22,761 nt of DNA from Phoronis ovalis (Eukaryota; Phoronida; Phoronidae), in NCBI GenBank assembly GCA_028565635.1, contig JAOXYB010084498.1:1-22761 (forward strand), in the 5' to 3' direction. This document shows positions 1-11,525 of the stretch, piece by piece. Each line of letters begins with the position of its first letter. Positions within the stretch are counted from its first letter, which is position 1. The notes under the pieces were generated by a model, which saw nothing but the letters and a program-made list of their open reading frames with translations, had not been told where the DNA came from and did not search any database. The translations under genes and the position numbers were made by a program.

Positions 1-1072
1 AAAAGTATACAATCCAAATCCAAAATTTTTTGGTCCGCCTCACACCCCTACCAAAAAATACCTTGAGTACCCCCCCCAGGCCTGACAGGTTCATGATTGG
101 CCATTCTCCCACCTTCTCCCTGGTGCTGTGGCAAAGCCAATACCTTTTGAACTTTTGTGGTGAGTCAAAATGTTTGCAATTAGTACAAAGAATATATTAA
201 GTAAATATACACATCAGAGTGAAGGAGTAGTGATTACAGTTCACAGGAAATACAATTGCTTGTTCACAAAAGATCTGAATAGGAAAATGACTGATCATAG
301 GATTATAAACAGAATTTCAGGGCTCGCAATTACCGTCTAACAAATGTCTTATTTCTTCACACATCACACTTTTTTTGACAAATTCTGAATCACAGGAAAT
401 TAAATCTTTATAAATTTTGGCAATAATAAGTCACAAACTTGCAATAAAAACATTGCTCCCTTATATGAACTATTTCAGCACACTCCTTGTATGTCAAGTT
501 GGCTGAATTTTTTAGTGATAGATTTGGCATTTTCAGACAAATGGCAGAAAATGAACAACGAAATAGGAATCTCATGCTCCTGACTGGAGACTTGACAGCT
601 GATTACTTTATGATTCTTTTAATTTCATATTTTAAAATTTCTTTCAACAAAACATACATTTTGAGTCATCTTGGTTGTTTGAATTTTGCTTTTAATTTAA
701 GTTTCATTTAATTTTTTGTCAAAAAAGGCAAGTTTTTAAATAATTTAGAATTGGATTCAATCTTTGTAACAATCATTTAACCTTTCTGGATTGTTTTGCA
801 AGTTAATATGCTACTTGTTTTGCCAAAAAAAAACAGTTCGAAGTTTGCTTATAGATATTTAACACTGGGAAAAGGACAGCAGAATGACCAATCTTCACCT
901 CCCAGGGGGTCCGAATTTTGAATGTTAATATCTAGCTTAATAATGCAAATTTTAAAAAATTAAACCTGAATTAGTGATCTTTACAACAAGCTGAATAGTA
1001 TCATGAATTTTAATTTTAAAAATTGTGAAATGTTTGATTTTCAAGTTTTTGAGCAAATTAGTTATAATGTGT

Positions 1073-1086
1073 CCACTAGGTGGCAG
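1073..1086 (+). promoter_or_regulatory. CTCF-type binding motif CCACTAGGTGGCAG
   Basis: All 14 bases fit the CTCF core consensus CCASYAGRKGGCRS. The motif is kept from insects to vertebrates. A match this good is expected far less than once by chance in a window of this size and low GC. It lies about 2.9 kb past the stop codon, where a domain boundary or insulator would make sense. Occupancy is inference. Confidence 0.5.
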
Positions 1087-1950
1087 TTAGTATTTACTTG
1101 TAAGATTTTAAATAATATTTTTTTACAACTAAAACCTGAATTTCAAACAATGCCATGTGGATTGCAGTGTAGAGTCCCAATGATCAATATACTAAACACT
1201 TTCTTTCAGCAACCTGTTAACCACTGGCTGAGCCCATAATAGTGACCAGTTTATTTGAATTTCTTCACTTCGATGCTCTAGAAAATATAACATGCAGTCT
1301 CAGTGTGGGATATAGGCTATGTACAGGTGGGTGTGGTTGGTAGTGAAAAGTGAATCAAGCAGTTCTCTGAAGTAATTTAATACTACATATAGTTCCACAA
1401 TGAAGAACAAGATGTCATTTTACAGTATTAAATCACAAACGAACATTTGTGACTTGAAATGATATCTCCAGTTGTCATACTTTTTTAATAAACAGCATGC
1501 AACTAGTTCAACCTTGAAGGTTGAAGTCAAATTTCATGTGGTCACTTGATCCAGTTTGTCATCACGACTTGGAATGACGATGTAGCTAAATAGTTTTCAA
1601 GATATATAACAATGTAATACAGATACATAGTTGACCTTGAAGATCTGTCATGGTTTTCAGATATATGTAGTGTAAAGTTACTTTTGTGTTTCTAGTTCTG
1701 CCTTGCATCACAGGTCTGGTAATTCTCAGTCATAAAGAACATACATTACTTCAAAAAATCAGAAATATTTTCCGAGGTGCAGCCAGTACTGTAGGGAGCA
1801 GTAAGAAATGTAAATTGGTACAAATCTGCTCAACTTTTGTAGAGCAGAAGGCACTCGTGCATTGGCTATTGCAGCTTCTGCAGTACGTCTATAGTAGATA
1901 CTACAAGAGGACTGTTTTGAGTATATGAAGAGCAACAACTGCATTTATAT

Positions 1951-1964
1951 TTTATTATTTTATT
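1951..1964 (-). terminator. Candidate distal poly(A) signal cluster
   Basis: Two minus-strand AATAAA hexamers, at 1964-1959 and 1956-1951, separated by two bases and followed about 10-20 bases on by a GTTGTTGCT stretch, a weak downstream-element match. Use of this site would give a 3' UTR of about 2.1 kb. Confidence 0.3.
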
Positions 1965-3842
1965 GAGTAAAATAATAATTCAATATTAACTCTATACTAC
2001 ATAAACAATACTGGTAAATATCCAAACATGTCTTTGTCACAAATTCTTACACTGGAAGCCGCATAAGTGCACCAATTGACTGAGTTAATGTCACATCACT
2101 CTTAATCATGGCTATAAATTAAGAAAATAGAAGAAATTGACTTTTACACGACTTCAATTATAACTTCACAAGTTAACTCCCAATGCCCACTAAAATTTTA
2201 AACTCAGAATGTCATTTATACACATCACAACGCAGTGATAAAATATCATTGCATTAGCTGCAGGTTTCATGGTCTTTCCAAACGCACTAACAAATTTTGC
2301 AATCCCTTCTGGATTTTTACGTTACCTGGCAAATACATTTTTTGTGTATCTTAAAAATTCAATCTTACATACATTTACAGCACTTGAAATAATATTCAAC
2401 AATCTTGCAGTGAAAGACTAACAACATACTATCTAATCTATACTTTGCTATCTGACATAGAATGCTAACAATGTGTGCAACATGAAGTCCCATGTACAGA
2501 CATGTGCAGGCTTCATGTCAACAAATCTGCAATCTTTCTGGTATTTTGATTCTAGTAAGACATAATTCCACCAGCACACAAGAAACAGTATCGTTGAGAA
2601 CATAGAACAGTATCCTATCCTAAGAGCTTTAACACTGTTAGCATGCTATAACAAACACTGCAACACTTAAGCTTTGTACAATAAATGTGATTTTTCGAAA
2701 CGCGAATCTTAAACTTAATATATATGATATCTATATACAAATACGTACAACTTTGATAGTTATCTGACACTAGCTATTTTGAGGCCAGTTCAAATTCACT
2801 TTCCTTTTACTTAAAGTGTAGTTCATTAACATGTAGAATCTAAAAAAACTGACCAAATATATTATACTAATACTTAGATAATGAAATACAAACTCAGAAA
2901 TAAATAAAGTAAAATAAATTGACTTAATGTCTGTACTTATTTCAAAGCATCATTAGATAGATTATTGAACGGGGTAAAATGGTAACTCATATAATACTAA
3001 AACACCAACTTAGTAGATTGGATAGATTTGTTAACCAAACGCAATTTGGTAGGTAAATCCAATGTGTGTTGTTACATATATACATACATGATGATAAATA
3101 ATGTTGTTAAATACATATGTTGCTTAATAAAACAAATGTTTTGTAACACCTGTATATGATAGTTAGCAAATCAGATGTGTTGAAAAATGTGCGATTGTCT
3201 ATATAATTTCCATGTCACAAGCACAGCAAAAGTAAGGAACACTTGTTATAAAATGATTTATAAAATCTCAGTATATATGGTCCTAAATTGAATTTTACAA
3301 TGGTCCTATTTTTCTATACAAGTTTAAAACAAATTATAAAACTGTTCCCTTATACCTATCATATGCAAGTATCAGCATATATTCAGAATTGACTTAATCA
3401 ACAGAGTATTCCGATACGACACTTTTGTACTGTTTCACTTAATTGAATGGTCACAACCATGTATACAGAGCTACTGTATTCTTAGTACACAGTTGAACTT
3501 GCATCTCCACAACATAACTTTGGTTCTACATCAATACCCTGTTAAGAATAGTTATGCAGGCACTGCACACATATCCTTTAAAATGTACTACTACAATTTG
3601 AGCCTATTGAGTCTGTAGTTCATGTACACTATCAAGCAGTAAAATTGCAGCTTAGCGCAAGGGGATAGTGTGCAATTACTTTCTTATGTGATTTTATCAC
3701 AATCCTATGTTTTAGTTTTAGCGATGAAGATAACTTTTGACAAATAACATAATCTATTTTCAATAGTCCTTGCATGGCTACTTTAAACCTCTATCCTTGT
3801 TTTCGTCTTAATTTCATTGCCATATTTTATATGACCAAAAAT

Positions 3843-3887
3843 TTTATTCTTTTCTCACCCTTTGTTAGTAGAAGTTTGTCTTTTATT
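3843..3887 (-). terminator. Candidate proximal poly(A) signals
   Basis: Two minus-strand AATAAA hexamers, at 3887-3882 and 3848-3843, lie about 130 and 170 bases after the stop. They would give a short 3' UTR. AATAAA is common by chance in such AT-rich sequence and no clear GT-rich downstream element is seen, so usage is uncertain. Confidence 0.3.
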
Positions 3888-4019
3888 GGCCTTAATTACA
3901 ATCTTGTTGCACAAATATCACAGAGCTTGTTAAAAACTTCTCCACAATATGCGATATCTTGCTTGTTCTCAAGAAATCATTTAAGCGAAGAAATAAAATC
4001 TGTCCCTTTTCCATAAACC

Positions 4020-4390
4020 TCACCACCTTGCGAAGAATAAAGTACACAACGGAATCAACACTGTGGCAACTGTAGCATAGGTACGGAATCCGATTGAGAT
4101 TGGCCCAATCCTAGGGTATTGCGTCTCTTCGTGATATTTTGGATCAATTGTAGTAGCAAAATTAATATCATCATCAGGCTTTTTTGTATTTCTCGGTACA
4201 ACTGGATTACGATACGGTGGTTGGTGTCCAATTGGTCCATGTGGTTGATATGGATGACCAGAACCATCATAACCACTACCCTCATCATCGCTGCCATCGC
4301 CACTGCCAGTTTCACCGTCATCTGAACTACCGTCACTGTCATCACCACTTCCACTACCATCATTATGAACAGGAGTGTAGTCATCATCAC
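4020..4390 (-). CDS. Glypican exon G: Ser-Gly stalk, GPI signal and stop
   Basis: 371 nt that complete Gly444, encode residues 445-566 and end in TGA at 4022-4020. The first third is an acidic Gly/Ser/Asp stalk with five Ser-Gly pairs (456-488), the expected heparan sulfate attachment region. A Pro/His/Tyr-rich spacer follows (HPYQPHGPIGHQPPY), then a polar stretch. The last ~20 residues (TYATVATVLIPLCTLFFARW) are hydrophobic, as expected for a cleaved GPI-anchor signal; the exact attachment residue cannot be named. The acceptor is ATATTACAG. An in-frame ATG at 4439 precedes the acceptor and is not a start. A second open frame of 111 codons on this strand (4055-4390) is a low-complexity shadow of the repeat-like codons. 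Confidence 0.95.
4023..4085 (-). other. C-terminal hydrophobic GPI-anchor signal
   Basis: Encodes residues 546-566, a mostly hydrophobic tail with one Cys that ends in ARW directly before the stop. There is no cytoplasmic domain. The small residues just upstream (GPISIG, about 539-544) are possible attachment sites, but none stands out. The feature matches the family's exit route to the outer leaflet of the plasma membrane. Confidence 0.8.
4257..4355 (-). other. Heparan sulfate attachment stalk (five Ser-Gly pairs)
   Basis: Encodes residues 456-488. Ser-Gly pairs fall at 456-457, 458-459, 473-474, 482-483 and 487-488, interspersed with Asp/Glu runs such as DDSDGSSDD and GSDDEGSG. Clustered SG pairs beside acidic residues are the usual signal for heparan sulfate rather than chondroitin sulfate chains. 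The positions are read from the sequence; which serines carry chains is inference. Confidence 0.85.
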
Positions 4391-4819
4391 CTGTAATATG
4401 AAAATCAGAAAATGCCATCAACTGATCTTGATAAAGCAAAGTATTTAAAATTTATAGTTGTATTTGAGTAGTTAAATTACAGATGCGGTGTAATATTTTC
4501 TAGCGTATAGCTCCTCTAGTAGACGGTTGGACAGTTCTGGCCAAATTTTATATCAAATTCAACACTTTATTGTTCATATTATACTTCTTAAAAGTGTGAA
4601 TATCTATTTTGCTGTTTCAATTCCTGTAAACCACCAAATAAAACAACTTTTGGAAAGCAAACTGATAAAATCTCGTCTGCGAAGCAATTCACAGCAAAAA
4701 TACCAACATTCTTTAATGAATCCATGATGAATTAAGAAAATACCCTAGCTTAAATAACATCAAAATCAGTCCACAGCCTGATTACTGCTAAAACTCAATA
4801 TAGTAAAATGTAGTCTTAC
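4391..4819 (-). other. Intron F-G (429 bp, phase 1)
   Basis: Short intron, GTAAGA to ATATTACAG. The only open frame inside it (4527-4727, plus strand) has no recognisable features. Nothing else is seen. Confidence 0.9.
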
Positions 4820-5001
4820 CTTCACTAGTGTCAATCCAGTCTACATCCAAACCAGAATATGCTTTCTTTAACTTATTAGCTACAGCTTTCAATTGCCTGA
4901 TAGCTTGGGTAATTTGCAAATTTTCTTTGCCTGTATCTACTGTCACCTCAGGATTGTGAGCTTGGTGTTTGAGTCCATCCTTAACCACATCCTTTGTGTA
5001 A
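4820..5001 (-). CDS. Glypican exon F: end of core domain
   Basis: 182 nt that complete residue 383 (AG|T, Ser), encode 384-443 and give one base to 444. It reads SYTKDVVKDGLKHQAHNPEV, matching GPC1 [20 protein letters not shown]. An amphipathic helix follows (QAIRQLKAVANKLKKAYSGL), then DVDWIDTSE, comparable to DVDFQDASD, which in the family leads straight into the Ser-Gly stalk. The acceptor is TTTTACAG and the donor GTAAGA (4819-4814). The phase is 2 in and 1 out. Because the exon ends at the stalk boundary, the core and the heparan-sulfate-bearing tail are on separate exons. Confidence 0.95.
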
Positions 5002-5354
5002 CTGTAAAACAGAGGAGATTAACGACTACAGCTTGGACTACCACAACCTAGGTTTGCAGAAAGATGATTCTATTCAAGGTATGGTACTTATTTGATAGTG
5101 TTGAACCACTTGATTATATATTGTGTCACGAGTACACAGTTAGCTTTTACAATACCACTGATTAAGAAAGAATAACATTTGACACAATTTGCATTAAGCT
5201 TGCAATCAAAACAGCTGGCGACAACTCTTACTTCTCAATGTCACATCGCAATTAACCACAGATCACCAGCCATGGGTGTCCATGATATTCGAAAGATTTC
5301 ATTGCATGCTGATTAAATTTATATAACACTGAATGAATACTTGTGGAAACTAAC
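5002..5354 (-). other. Intron E-F (353 bp, phase 2)
   Basis: Short intron, GTTAGT to TTTTACAG. The exon E frame runs on past the donor to a stop near 5252 with no family resemblance. Nothing else is seen in it. Confidence 0.9.
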
Positions 5355-5653
5355 CTCTGCTGTTGTGTACCATTCCAGCAGTTCTTGTACTCGAGTTCAG
5401 CTGGTTGCATGGCTATTAGCTGATCGTTACACATAGCATAAGGTAAATTCTTCCATACTCCTTTAGCCAAGTTGACTTTCTCACGAATATCACGCACCAA
5501 GCGATCAAGACTAGTTCCTGCCGCTGTTGTTGGGCGAACTTTAGTGTCCTTGGTTTTAACACGCCAGTTAAAACTATAACCATCACTGCCATCCTCGGTG
5601 TTGGTTGTCCGTCTCTTGCGTCCCAGACGAGGTTGCCCACAACCAGCAAATAC
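5355..5653 (-). CDS. Glypican exon E: furin-type site and CWNG motif
   Basis: 299 nt, encoding residues 284-382 plus two bases of residue 383. It starts VFAGCGQP, the glypican V-x-x-GCG motif (C288), followed directly by RLGRKRRTTN. RKRR at 295-298 fits the R-x-K/R-R convertase consensus and sits where other glypicans are cut into disulfide-linked subunits. A variable basic and Thr-rich loop follows, then a helix (SLDRLVRDIREKV) and LPYAMCNDQL (C358). KNCWNGTQQQ contains C375 and the conserved CWNG; here NGT also forms an N-glycosylation sequon. The acceptor is TTTCGTAG and the donor GTTAGT (5354-5349). This brings the visible core cysteines to 13; family members have 14, and the missing one is expected on the absent first exon. 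Confidence 0.96.
5609..5620 (-). other. Proprotein convertase (furin-type) cleavage site RKRR
   Basis: Encodes R-K-R-R at residues 295-298, seven residues after the conserved GCG cysteine. The run GRKRRTT also fits the stricter furin preference for a basic residue at P2 and P4. In known glypicans a cut here leaves two chains joined by disulfides. Cleavage of this protein is inferred, not shown. Confidence 0.75.
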
Positions 5654-8600
5654 CTACGAAAAAAACTTTGTGGTTACTAAATTGAATCAGTTTTGCTTGA
5701 CAATTGTCAATGCAGACGGGCATCTACTGGCTGGTAACAATAAGAGTGATCTCCATTATTCCAGGTCAAGGCCAATCATAATTTTTAGGTAAACCATATA
5801 AGTTTGCATGGAGAACTGTTAATAATTTATGTTATGTGCACATAAATTAAACAAAGATACGTTTAGATAAGTGTTTATTATACTTGTACTGAACACTATA
5901 CAGGCTCAATTTATACAGCACATGAAAAGGCACATACATATTTTTTTATACATTTATGTAAACGACATGTCCAAACATTTTTTGGGCCAGGATATCAAAC
6001 CAGTTTGTCTGAAGTACTTGGAAGAAAACACTTAAAGTAGCATGGCAATAGCATTTAAAAATTAACCTTTGAACACAAACTTAACAAAATTCTTTTAATC
6101 TTTTTTGAGACTGTCATTAGCATCATTGCTAATTTATTAATGAGATATTAAGGGAGTTGCAAGGAAAACCCAGTACTTCGAATATAGACGGTTCACTTCA
6201 TCTCTTAAGAGGCCACTTTTTGTTCCATTGACAAACTCTTTTATGTTTTACACAAGAAAGAGGAAATCATCTTAAAGGAAATCTTGGAAAGTGAATCACT
6301 AGCATTTTTAATTTATGGTATGTTATGACACTTGATGCAGGTTTCCCTATTACACCCTAGAGGTCACTGTGTCAGAATGGGAAGATACTTTTGGTCATTT
6401 TTGATGATTATACAGCTGATCTTTTATAAATTAATTTTTATTAACACATATACAACTTCATTTTTAAATTCCACGCCAGGGGTCAGCAGCATTGATAGAT
6501 ACACCACCCATTTTACAACTGGCCTCTGGGCAGCTTACCAAAGTAACACCTTAAGACAGGTGACCCATTATTTACCCCAGCAGTTATGTAACATCTTAAG
6601 AAATGAATCAGACTGAGTTCATCCCTAAATAGAATTCATTTGTGGCCAGGGTGAGACACTAGAATTCAGAAAGGCTGTTTGAAATATTAAGTTACATACA
6701 AAGAGTTTTATTCTATTACATAATTTCCTGCTTTGAGAGAAAATATTTTTGTATATACTTTTTCAATGGTGGTCATAAATTATAAAGAGCTAAGCCAACA
6801 TCTTTTATAGGTATGTAGCACTTCAGTAAAAGTGGAGAGGGTAAAGGGTACATTAACATTTTCACCCCTGCATTCTCCAATAGTCTGTGTAAACTTTATT
6901 CTCTGATAATACTACAAAATTTTACAGCTACATCAGTCTTGATATAACAAATCTTACTCTCAAAATTTGTATTATTGGAACAGTATCATGCATCAAGAAA
7001 CTCTAGGAACATTAAATTTAATCATCTCCTAAGCCATTAGCACAGTATAGAGTAAAAAAAACGTAAATCTTCTGAAGTTCATCATTATGCACATTGAGGT
7101 GGATTAATATATTAGAAAGCATTACTAAGGATCCAAGATTATTTTGAGGGCGGATTTCTCTGAATTTTTAGTATTTAATTTAATCCAAACACTGTAGAAG
7201 CCCACAGTTATCACTCATACATCAAGTACTATCCCTATCAAGAATGTTCCTCCTTCATTACAATGGACCAGGTGCTGTACAATATCTTAACACCTTTGCT
7301 CTAATCAAGATGTGGATAAGATAGAGAACTCAAGCTTAGAAGTGATGACTTCCTAGAAGAGTAAGCCAAGGTTATTCTGAATAAATATTTTGTCCCAAGT
7401 AAGAAATTAATCAATTCTTAAAATATCAGCAATTATCATTTTAATAATATACTAAAAATGAAAAGTTACACAATAGTTAGGCACATAGTGATTAACCCTA
7501 TTCAATAAAATAATAAATTTTCCCATTTAAGTGCTTTTCAAATCTCACTTTAACTTTTGGTAGCATATTATCATGGGGAATTTGAAACATCTCATGAATT
7601 TCAAGAAATATGCACCAGCTGATGCCCCAAACTGACTGGTGATATGATTTGTAAAGGAATCCAGCTTTCTTGTTACAAATAAAGAAATCCTATAATTTGC
7701 TGTTTTACTAGTCATTTGGGAAATGTGCTATACATACTATAGCAAACTGGCGAGGATCTCTCGGAAGGAATATTCTTTTAATGACCAAAGTGGTACACAT
7801 AATGAATGCACATGGGAGTATTTCAAAATCTGTTTCATTAGTCAACATGACAATACATTCGATAACAAAATGAGGCATGATCTGGCATGAAGGAAACAGA
7901 ATGTGCATTAACTGACATTAAATAGCCATTGTTTTGCACAAAATTACAGTAAAATCTATTACAATAAGTTAAGAAGATCACAACAAATGTATAATACATG
8001 TAGATTTATTCATTTTAAAAGATCAGTGGTACCGGATGGACTGACCGCATATTCTGTTTTCCATAAAAGATATCACAAAAAAGAAATATTTCACCTAATA
8101 TCACACTATACAAATATGGCCCTTCAAAAGGAGATGATACAAATATTAGCTCCTTCTACAATTCATATTAAAAATTTTTATATGCAGCTGTGTACCTCCA
8201 TCAATTATGAGTCAACTTATTGCATAATCAACCAGAACATTGTAGCTGAACTTGCAATATTGCTGTGATAATGAGAGAAAATCAAAGATACTGAATCCAA
8301 TTCACTGTTATCAAACTTGCTTGTATGTTTCGAAATTTTTTCATTCATGATTAGGCGTGTTTACAGCAAAATTAGACTAGGATCTCAGAGCCTTTAATAT
8401 TCGATATGTTTTTCAAAATACTTAAATATGGATGAAAGTTTAGACATCTCATTTCATTTTGTAGAAAATAGACCAGAGACAAGCCTCTGTTGTTCTATAG
8501 GAATCTGTGAGCATTTATTTCCTTTTTTTCAAACTAGATAATAATGAAAATGTAGAGTATTTTATTTATGTGTATCCACAGTAATTACATAAGCCTGATA

Positions 8601-11394
8601 GCAGTCTCTTTATGATATATATACATAAGGAATGCATGATAAATTACTATTTGACAATGAATGAGACATATCATTGACTATGGAGGCCAAGATATTTATT
8701 CACAATCAACCTTTATCAATATATATTTAAAATTATCCTTTATTATGTTGAAATTCAGTAAATAATTGAGAAAACACCACTACCTAGGTGAAGAAAGAAA
8801 TTAATGAGGTCCTATTGTTCCTGTATACAAAGAGATCTCCTTAGGCCTTCTACATCAAAACAGCATGTCTCTGTAGCTTCAGGTAATATTCAACATATAA
8901 TTATTCTTTCAATGACATAGTTCAGTGTTGAGTTAGTCATAAGCCCAGAGGGGTAGTGGTTAAATGTAAAATAATTGTATTTGTGCAAAACAATACCAAA
9001 TGTATGGCCAGTGGGCCACCCATTTGCCTACAAACAATGTTACTAAATCCCTTCAAACCTGTAAATTTATATTTTACTTCAGCTTCTAAATAACATTTCA
9101 CAAAAGTTTTTTGCACAAAAATACATGACTGACCATGAGTACTGTTACTTATTACAATTTTACTTTGTAAGAAACTTCTTTAAAAAAAAATACAGTTAAA
9201 GAAAGAAGAATGGTGAAAAGTATAGCTAGTAACAAATACAATGTTGTGGAAGTAAAGTCTTAATTTACTTAACACAATTCAGTTTTTGTTGTTTATTGAG
9301 AAAGTCATTAAACTTGGCTACCTTATTCCTTATATTGATGTATTAATGTGAACAAACAACTTTGGAATGCAGTAGGTGAATAAGATATTGTGTCCTGATA
9401 TAGTTTATCTAGATTAAACCACTGGCACAGAAACCTACAACTACACTCGCATTATGTGAATGTATTGGCCTTGCTGATTTTGGTCAAAAGGTGCAAAACA
9501 ATTATTGGTGCATGATTATGCATGCAACATTTTATGGAACCTGATAATTAGCTGTGCCCCTTACCCATCAGAAACGAAAGTTTATCAAAGATGTATAACT
9601 GGGCAAAAGTAATTAATCACACACAATTATAAACACAAATCACTATTTTAATTGTAAATCTGGTTTTGTTTTATCATTAATATAAATATAAAAAGTATGT
9701 AACTAGGCCTGTATAGACATGTCAGTGTATACATGTTCCAGGGCCAATGATATTATTTATGGAAACCTACAACATGGATAGATAAAATGTTGATAAATAA
9801 TACAAGGTTTACGGACTAAAGTTCATTGGTGCCCTGAACGAGTTTTTTTTGTGGAGAACACTGCATGTATATTTCAACTGGACATAAACCAAAACCAAGT
9901 ACTCAAGGTGACTCATTATACAAACATGACCTTATTAACCTACACACACCACAGGTGATCCAACATATCAGTAATTATAAGGTAATAGCTATACCTCTCA
10001 TCAACAAGTGGCTGGCATAAATGGATTTGCACTAATCAAATGGTTCAAAATGCTCTTCAAAGGTTCTGATAAAACTTGATAAGTATGCTATAAATTTGAA
10101 CAAGATGGACAAGTAGTTCCAGTTTTAAGCCAGATTTATATTTTTTTTAAATAACTTCAAGATCAAAGTTACTGATGTGCCAAAATTCTTAACTAGATCT
10201 TTTTGAAAAGTACTCCATTGGTCATTGCTTGAAATGATTGTTTTCATTGTGTCTCTCCACAGCTTATTACCATACTTTTAACTTTTTATCTTTTCTCATA
10301 TTCATCTCTGACTTGAACAAACAATTACTGATCAGAGATTTCATTGTTGGTAACAAAAATTTTAAAACAAGCTGCTCAAACAAAGATAAACCATACCCTG
10401 TATCAATATTTCAAAAGTCGAAACAGTGAAGATAACACTGTTTGTTAGTTAACAAACCAGTGAATTTGCACACAAAAAAATCTCAGTAAGAGGTAAAAGA
10501 TAAAACTTGAAATAGTGCCGTTCACTTCCAACTGTTTTTAACAGAAACGGATTTTTCTGTTCTTAAGTTTTCCTTTAGAAAGTTTCTTCAAATGGAAGAC
10601 TTTTTCAATAGATGCACTCAAAGAACACCCAAATAATATTTGCTAATTAAATCTACTGTGCTGTTAACAGTAACACTAACAAATGGCAAGTCACTTTTTA
10701 TACACAGAAACAAAAAAACACAATAATCATGGGCTACAGTTTTCTCAGTAGTATTAAGACCAGGTTTTGTTAAGTTGTAACAAACTTTTGTAATAAGACA
10801 AGCATGTGGCTATGATTGTCTAGGAGACAAATAAGGCCAGTCTTTGTGTCCCAAAACCTAATATTGTCCCAAATATTTTTAAACCAAATACAATTATGTT
10901 TTTTCTAGACATGGGGTGCTTGTTATGTAGTTGATTGCTATTATTGCTTTGGAAAGCAAATGTTTTTCTATTTTTCTCTTGGGGGCATTCTTGTTTTTCT
11001 ATTTTTATGCGTAATCATTTACAGGTGCATTAGGTAATTTGTAAAGTTTGACTAGTTTTAACAGGTACAATTCAAATCCTGTCATTATTATTAACACATT
11101 TTTCTGTCTGGTATGTCCATCAATGACATATCTGTCAAGTCTCCCATCGGGACTGGGAGACTCCCGTTTTTTAATCGTTTTCCACCGTTGCTTTCAATAC
11201 ATAATTGACCAAAAATAGCCAATCTTGCGGTAAAAACTCCCACTAACTTGACAGGTATGCAATCAACTAGACCAAAGTTTCCTGATATGCTAGTAATACT
11301 AGGATACTTTACTATTCCAAATGAAAAGTTCAGAGCTACAGGTATTTCTACAAGAGCATTTGCATTAAAAATCACTAAATGGAATATTATCTAC
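5654..11394 (-). other. Intron D-E (5741 bp, phase 0)
   Basis: The longest intron in view. It starts GTAGAT and ends TTTCGTAG. It is AT-rich with only short chance open frames (for example 6332-6616, 7708-7908, 7987-8268, 10238-10429, 11091-11375). A locally GC-richer stem-loop lies at 11138-11162, close to the donor. No second gene, RNA gene or intact transposon is visible. Confidence 0.85.
11138..11162. repeat. Perfect 9-bp inverted repeat, 7-base loop
   Basis: AGTCTCCCA (11138-11146) and TGGGAGACT (11154-11162) are exact reverse complements around TCGGGAC. GGGAGACTCCCG then a run of six T (from 11155) gives a second, overlapping mini-hairpin before T6. In an animal intron this is not a bacterial-type terminator. 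A relic of a small RNA-polymerase-III repeat is possible, but I see no convincing A and B boxes upstream. Confidence 0.45.
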
Positions 11395-11525
11395 CTTTGG
11401 CGTGAGATCCTTGCTGTTTTCCTGGAAATTCATGATGGCTTCTGAAATTTTGACATCAATGGGGTCTACAACAGACTCTATGTTGAAAGGGCCTTCCAGG
11501 CGATCAGCAACCATCATCAAACCCT
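11395..11525 (-). CDS. Glypican exon D: core, [14 protein letters not shown] segment
   Basis: 131 nt that complete residue 240 (G|AG, Glu) and encode residues 241-283. No long single-frame ORF marks this exon; it is recovered from the protein pattern and splice sites. It reads [20 protein letters not shown], then [17 protein letters not shown]. The second part matches GPC1 SVIGSVHTWLAEAINALQDN. The acceptor is TTTTTGCAG (just right of 11525) and the donor GTAGAT (11394-11389), the weakest donor in the gene. Phase is 1 in and 0 out. It adds no cysteine. It joins the cysteine-rich segment to the region containing the protease site. Confidence 0.94.

Larger units (their letters stand above)
1..4019 (-). 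other. 3' UTR and downstream flank, boundary not fixed
   Basis: This stretch follows the stop codon. Candidate AATAAA signals on the minus strand lie close to the stop (3882-3887, 3843-3848) and in a cluster about 2 kb on (1951-1956 and 1959-1964), so the 3' UTR could be roughly 0.2 kb or 2.1 kb. Short open frames on either strand (487-711, 1003-1239, 1686-1944, 3774-4016) show no recognisable domain. Apart from the CTCF-type motif at 1073-1086 I see nothing else in it. Confidence 0.6.

Noticed and set aside
1632-1640. TGACCTTGA, a perfect nuclear-receptor (ERR/SF-1 type) half-site on the minus strand
   Set aside because: A 9-mer match is not rare enough in a window of this size to support a call without conservation.
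1686-1944. Overlapping 80- and 61-codon open frames on the two strands
   Set aside because: No domain, no splice context and no coding signal; the length is expected by chance.
2731-3084. Pumilio-like TGTATATA matches on the minus strand in the possible 3' UTR
   Set aside because: The motif is made of bases that dominate this AT-rich region, so matches are expected by chance.
4055-4390. 111-codon open frame on the minus strand and two plus-strand frames (4119-4325, 4184-4396) over exon G
   Set aside because: They are low-complexity readings (Met/Val-rich or His-rich) of the GGT/GAT/AGT codon runs that encode the Ser-Gly-Asp stalk in the true frame.
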